Assembly (NCBI GenBank): GCA_025667525.1
Contig: JANFOE010000573.1
Span: 308,501 to 372,500 of the forward strand
Source: Glebionis coronaria
Taxonomy: Eukaryota > Streptophyta > Magnoliopsida > Asterales > Asteraceae
DNA: 64,000 nt
Direction: 5' to 3'
Part shown: piece by piece, positions 58,924 to 64,000 of the stretch
Layout of the letters: every line of letters begins with the position of its first letter
Numbering within the stretch: the stretch's first letter is position 1
Notes under the pieces: model-generated
What the model was told of the DNA's origin: nothing
The model's database searches: none
What the model saw: the letters and a program-made list of their open reading frames with translations, nothing else
Position numbers and translations under genes: made by a program

Positions 58924-60270
58924 ACGATTTTGACTTTGCTTTAATATTTTCTTAAATCTTTGTTCAATTCTTTGTTGGTTAAGCTCAATCTTATTATTTT
59001 GCCCTTTAATCGTATTTTAAAAATTCATTTTTCAAAGTTGCCATTTGTCCTTGCATATTATTTTGAAAAGCCTTCAAATTTGCCTCATTCGTTTTAATGT
59101 AGCTTGACAAATCATTTTGGTTATTGTAAAAACCTTGATTGTTTTGATTAGCATTAAACCCATTTCCTTGATTATAATTCCCTTGGTTACCACGGTTAAA
59201 ATTATTCCCATTGTTTCCATTATTGTACCTATTTTAAACCGGTGGAAAACCCGGTGGAGCAACATGATTTTGACGAGGAACTTGACCGTTGGAGCCATAA
59301 GTTCCCGTCGCGGAAAAAGCATTAACTTGATCAAACCCCGTGGTTAAACAAGCATAATTAGGATGTGCTCCACCACATGATACACAAAAATTCTCAACCA
59401 TATTAATCGATCCATGAGGATTCTTCCTAAGCTCATTCAAAATCGTGTCAATCTTAGAGTCCAATCTAGCAATCTCGGTATTAGACGAATTCACATTGGA
59501 AACACTCAGTGTGTTTCGTGAATATTGTGCTCTAGACTTATTCTCAATTATACACCACGTGTCTCTCGGAGTTTTTCTTAAAAGATTACCACCCGCGGCA
59601 GCATTTAAAGAATCTTGTTCAATCATATTAAGCCCATTATAAAAAGTATTGATTTGATGCAATTCCGAGAAACCGTGGTGTGGACATTGTCTCAACAAAT
59701 CTTTAAATCTTTCCCAAGCAACCCCAAACGATTCATGCACTTTTTGTTCAAATCTAGTGATCTCGTTCTTAAAGTGTGTTGTTTTGGATGGTGGAAAGAA
59801 ATAACTCATGAACTTAGACACTAAATCATCCCATGTTAAGATCGAACCCGGTGGTTCTTTCTCATACCAAATCTTAGCATTACCCTCGAGTGAGTACGGA
59901 AAAAGCATGAGCTTAATCGAGTCATTCGGCACATCTCTAAATTTGAGAGTCGAGGTAATTCGAAGAAAATTCCGAATGTGAGAATGCGGGTTATCAGTCT
60001 CATTGCCACGAAATTGGTCGGTACGAATGAGCGATAAAAGACCCGTCTTAATCTCATATGATCCGCCAAAATAGCCGGCACAACGATTGCTTCCCCATAC
60101 CCTTCGGTGGGTGCACGGAGCAATTCCTCCATTGTTTGGTTATCGGCCATCTTTACAACAATAGGTGGAAGCTCGGGTTCCACTATTCGTTGTTGACGAT
60201 TTCTATTTCTACGAGGAATATTTTCAAGCCTATTAAAATCAATCACAAGTCTAGAAGAACGTAATTGCAT
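58924..60270 (-). pseudogene. Gypsy gag
   Basis: Start MQLRSSRLVIDFNRLENIPR at 60270. The N-terminus has MADNQTMEELLRAPTEGYGE and AIVVPAILADH. A frameshift near 60010-59940 leads into the capsid domain: KLMLFPYSLEGNAKIWYEKE, SILTWDDLVSKFMSYFFPPS, AWERFKDLLRQCPHHGFSEL and AAAGGNLL. The nucleocapsid knuckle CVSCGGAHPNYAC (about 59357-59395) and an Asn/Gln-rich tail to about 58990 follow, with stops. Gag forms the particle that houses reverse transcription. Order and motifs match Athila/Tat-type gag. Confidence 0.9.
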
Positions 60271-60923
60271 ACACTACAACGACAAGAATTTAGAGGATTG
60301 AAGAAAAGAAATTAGACAAGAAGAAGATTATTTTTGGTATTCTATTTGGTATTGCTCAATAAAAAATGATCGATAAAAAACAAGGAATAAGGATAACTAC
60401 TATGGAAGTAAATTACCCTCGGTCGACTTTGAAACGATAGGTGAAAATCTAAACGTCTCGAGGTTCAATAAGTAAACTACAAAAATAAAATTTATTACTA
60501 CTTGAGTTGGCAAACCAATAATAGGTCGTCCCTCTCAATATACGCACAAGCAAGCGGGGAAACGAGGTGGCACAAAGCACTTAAAAACCTTTTTCCTTAG
60601 ACGGCCTTTTATAGCACGTCGCCTTATACCCACCTTATAGTTTGTATAAATCGAGTTCAAACTTCTTATTAGTATTTATCTATTTTGCCTTTTTATTTTT
60701 GTTTTGGATTCGAATACAATAGCTAGGTGATGAAATCCCAACTAAGGCCTTATGTGAAAAGTAGGTAAATTTATTGTTCTACGTAATACAATATAGTAAT
60801 CACAAAAAACGAGAAAAACGATACATACTATATAATAGAAAAATAACAAAACTTTCTGAGGACGGAAAGGGTCTTCAAATCAACGATCAACAAATCTCCA
60901 GGAAAACGAATCGCACACAAGAT
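60271..60923 (-). other. Gypsy 5' leader between primer site and gag
   Basis: About 650 nt without ORF on the minus strand; the untranslated leader of the gypsy RNA. Confidence 0.65.
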
Positions 60924-60940
60924 CCCGGGCAGCAGCGCCA
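60924..60940 (-). promoter_or_regulatory. Gypsy primer binding site, Asp-tRNA type
   Basis: The minus strand reads TGGCGCTGCTGCCCGGG seven bases after the LTR end. It resembles the TGGCGCCGTTGCCGGGG primer site of Athila-type elements, complementary to aspartate tRNA, with a few changes. Confidence 0.75.
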
Positions 60941-60947
60941 AAATTTT

Positions 60948-63748
60948 TGATGTGATCGTGATAGTATAGTGATAATTAAGATACGTTATAGGGTAAATTA
61001 AAAAATTACCTTTAGGAAAAAGTAATAGTCTAATATTACCAAAGACGGATTCAATTAAACACGTGGGTGAACCAAGTTCGTTGTACACGAAGATCTTATG
61101 AATTTGAGACGTTTTGCTATGATTTGGACAATTGATTCGAATTGGTTTCGGTTTTTAAACTAAAATTAAAGTCTACAAATTTAAAACCTATTTTAATCCT
61201 AAAGTGCATGAATCGTAAACCCCAAATTATTTCAATCTAAAAACATTTACTAAAAAAATAAAGCTATTATAAAAATTAAACTACTTAAGAATCTATTAAA
61301 AATGAACCTTTTTAATTAAAATAACTTTTACACTATTTATAAATCTATTTAAACTATTTTACTTCTACAAATTTAATTAAATCTAATTTTATTTAAAACT
61401 AATTAGATTCCTAAAATTAATAAAAACATTTTTATTTTATTTTGAAACTATTAATTTATTTTTTTAAAACTCAAAATTACTTTAATAAAAATATTAATTA
61501 AGATTTATTTAAAAACGGAAATTAAATCAAAACACGACTTAAATCAAAATATGCCAGCAGCAGATCTACTACATTAATTAAATGACTGAAAGAAAATCAA
61601 AAGAGCTTGCAGCTCAGATGGAAAACACGTTGGGTGTTCATCCATGAGGTCAAGGTGTAGGCAACGATTCAAAGTAATAAACAGAACATCAATTACATCA
61701 GCCAATGAAATAATCACATAATAATTTAAATGCATAATCAGACATGAACCAAATAAAAAAAACAAACATCAAACACTCTATAACATCTATTACAAATAGG
61801 CAGCAGTCTATAAGAAAAAAAACTCAACAAAAAGATTTAAACTCAGCAGACTTCAAATTAAATCAGCAAAATCCATATATAAATCCCAATAGCAAAAGCA
61901 AGTTTTAAACTCATACACCCAAATAACAAGTTTGCAGACACGTTTCACAGCTCAAAAAGAACATATAGCAATCCTGTTATACTAATCAGCATAAAATTAA
62001 ATAAACATCAAAGCAGCACTGCTAAATCAACCTCTAAAAATAGATTTACTACCTCTCTCGAAAATTCACAAAACAAGCAAATCAAAAAACTTATTTTATA
62101 AAACTGATAACAAAACAGATCCAATTATCAAATCCATATAACTCTAATAGAACTATCATTAACTTCATTTAAGCCAATAAATAGATTCATTCATAAACAT
62201 GTAAATGACATAAAAGAAAAAGAAGATTAAAACCTAGTGTAGATATCCATTGGGTAGAAGGTTGTGCTGAACAACCTCAATGAACCGAAAAGACACCAAC
62301 AATGCCTCGAACCACCACTTGATTTACAAACGTCACGAACCTCAGGTGAATCACAAACCACAGTTCAAACTCGAGCCAAGTTCCAACTCAGTTGCATCGA
62401 ACCAAACAATTAATTCGATCCATACAATATTTATTATGAATTTCTTCCAGTGGGGAAAAAACCTTAATCCCAATAGTATTTAATTATTTAATTAAAGCTA
62501 TCATTTAGCTTAATCAAATAATATCATCAGTTATTATTATTAAAATCAATAAGGATGCAAAGACAGTAAATATAAAAGATTAAAATTAGAAACTCAAAAC
62601 TTTAAAACTGAACTTTTCATTAATTCAAAATAACATTACATTATCAAAAAGAAGATTACAAGCCTAAGCTAATTTAACATAATAACAGTAAATAAAAATT
62701 GGAATACATTATGATGAAAATACCGAGGGTATTTATAGGAGAACCCAACGTGTTTGGGATGAGTTTGTTGATGAAGAAGAGTAGATCATGACCTTTAATT
62801 CCGCATCTCTTCTTTCTCTCTCATTCTTGTTATGATCCAAGGGTGGAAAGATGATCAACTATCACACGGATTGCCAACGTGGCAATCCTTGTGCTAGTTG
62901 TGCTTCTTCAAAACCGATGTGGCAAGTCTTGATTGGAGGAGTGATGAGATGTGAGGTGTGTGAATCAATCATTTGAGAGAAAGGGGCCACGTCACCCTGG
63001 ATAGCTCCATCTTCAATCTCCGGAAAAAATGGCAATTAATTACTAGCGCGTGTATAAACACGCGCCTAGAATCAATAAAGCCCCAAATCTTGATTTATGT
63101 AACTAGGGTTTATTTTTGGAGGAATAAAGCTGCGTATGTTTATTGTTTCTATCGAAGGAAAGGGAAAATGTGTGTGGTGTAAATGGTTTGTGTTGACCAA
63201 GAAAAGTGAACCTTATTTACTTCTTAACCGTCTCTTTTTGTTGACTCACAAATAAATAAAACCTTCGTTCTATCTTTCTTCTTGGGCTTGAATGGGCCAT
63301 TAACCAAATGTTACTCCATCCGTTGCTAATTGTGATCCCCTTTGTTGATGGGCTTGGAGCCCATCAACTCCACACGCCTCATATTCATTAAATCATAATG
63401 GGCTTTTAGCTCATAGAACTTAATCCGTCCCATGTAAATCCAATTTGGGCTTATGGTTAAAAAAGTAGATATTTTGTTCCTTAAATGGGCTTTTGAGCCC
63501 ATTTATCAAAAGTGGGACCCACAAGCCCAATAAACTCCATATAAGATTAAATCCGCCAAAGACAAGCTTGTTTTTGGCTTCCTCGATCTTTTTCTTCAAA
63601 CTCGTGCCGGTTTTTGTCGGTTTTCTTGAACTTTGGTACCCACACACATCAAACAACAAACAAGCATATACAAGGCATTTTTGATACATTTTATGCATTT
63701 ATTTATTGTTTTTAGATACAATTGATATGAGTAAAATCACTCATATCA
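60948..63748 (-). repeat. Gypsy LTR, right copy (5' LTR), 2801 bp
   Basis: Ends TGAT...ATCA. Collinear with 31162-34056 except for a 91-bp deletion at about 61652, between two TCA triplets. It drove transcription leftward in the original element. The hairpin GCGCGTGT/ACACGCGC recurs at 63046-63065. Confidence 0.93.
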
Positions 63749-63753
63749 ATGTG
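63749..63753. other. Right target-site duplication ATGTG of the gypsy element
   Basis: Copy of 31157-31161. Confidence 0.88.
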
Positions 63754-64000
63754 GAACAACAGATGCTTGTCTGATAAAGAAGGACGAACCCACTTATCCA
63801 GACTGCACCACTCCAAAAGGAAGTCCGAATATGCTTGGGAAATTCAAGCAACCGAATAAACCATTTCCCTTTACGCAGATATATGGTACACTGTCTGCAT
63901 ACGTTGGATACACGGAGGAGGTAGAGCTAGAAAGAAGCAATCAAAGCAAACTTGCGCAAGCTGAGTTTGATGATATACCATCGTTTGACCTGAAAATCAC
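63749..64000 (+). pseudogene. Host gene, right part, continuing past the window
   Basis: In the frame set by the upstream exon ending at 31067, this reads CGTTDACLIKKDEPTYPDCT, then NMLGKFKQPNKPFPFTQIYG, and ends EFDDIPSFDLKI, open to the window end. The frame is free of stops over 80 codons, so the coding part was intact when the gypsy element landed at this exon's first bases. The DIPSFDL word is of the kind found near Ulp1-type (C48) peptidase regions of plant transposon proteins, a low-confidence link. Confidence 0.55.

Larger units (their letters stand above)
31162..63748 (-). mobile_element. Athila-like Ty3/gypsy retrotransposon, minus strand, with nested copia-2
   Basis: It is bounded by LTRs 31162-34056 and 60948-63748 and by the 5-bp duplication ATGTG. 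On the minus strand the order is 5' LTR, primer site, gag, protease, RT, RNase H, integrase, a long untranslated 3' part, polypurine tract, 3' LTR. Removing copia-2 (34801-53376) leaves about 14.0 kb. Gag and pol features match the Athila/Tat branch: a CVSCGGAHPNYAC knuckle, AITTRSG, a DLGASINLMPLS protease and an Asp-tRNA-like primer site. All ORFs carry breaks. Confidence 0.92.

Noticed and set aside
32587..62483. Matching 67-codon ORFs in the two gypsy LTRs (32587-32790 and 62280-62483)
   Set aside because: They match because the LTRs are copies. Translation is low in information and no start context or domain is seen.

Overview
The window is plant nuclear DNA made almost entirely of transposable elements. 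The polyprotein lineages, such as Athila-type gag-pol and a Ty1-copia element with a very long gag tail and an extra ORF after pol, resemble those I associate with Asteraceae. That family-level guess is inference. No intact ordinary host gene is visible, and I see no bacterial-type features, rRNA or CRISPR array.

Layout, left half. 1-3502 is the 3' end of a Ty1-copia element (copia-1: RT/RNase H end, long 3' non-coding region, 3' LTR). 3503-5272 is non-coding with a Helitron-like 3' terminus. 5817-7629 is a PIF/Harbinger element with TAA target duplication carrying only a broken Myb-like gene. 7668-8728 is a long-TIR, Mutator-type foldback element with a perfect 9-bp target duplication. A tRNA-derived SINE lies near 9.1 kb. 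From about 9.9 to 17.5 kb, unrelated host-gene fragments sit together on both strands (CSLD, eEF1B-gamma, an S-type anion channel exon), a pattern typical of gene-capturing elements. A Helitron-type 3' terminus lies at 25363-25394. Two AT-rich MITEs fill 18.6-20.57 kb. 21392-25158 is a full-length non-LTR retrotransposon with one intact 1064-residue ORF. It has N-terminal zinc fingers, RT, a CCHC-like knuckle and a restriction-like endonuclease, with no apurinic-type endonuclease and a (TAA)n tail. A truncated sister copy lies just upstream.

Layout, right half. After long (TA)n tracts and relics, a short-exon gene at about 30.27-31.16 kb is split by a minus-strand Athila-like Ty3/gypsy element (31162-63748, 2.8-2.9 kb LTRs, perfect ATGTG target duplication). 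The gene resumes at 63749-64000. Inside the gypsy element sits an 18.6-kb plus-strand Ty1-copia element (copia-2, 34801-53376, 298-bp LTRs about 97% identical). Copia-2 carries gag, a coiled-coil gag tail, protease, integrase, RT and RNase H, then about 6.5 kb absent from copia-1 that contains a large non-pol ORF (aORF). All its ORFs are now broken.

Most notable: the plant LINE with restriction-like endonuclease and its TAA association; two CGAT-word repeat arrays in copia-2, one before gag and one before the aORF; the aORF module present in copia-2 but not copia-1; a 178-bp duplicated non-coding unit shared by both copia elements; three stacked hairpins in the copia-2 LTR; and the cluster of captured gene fragments. 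The order of events in the right half is readable: gene, then gypsy insertion at an exon edge, then copia insertion into the gypsy.
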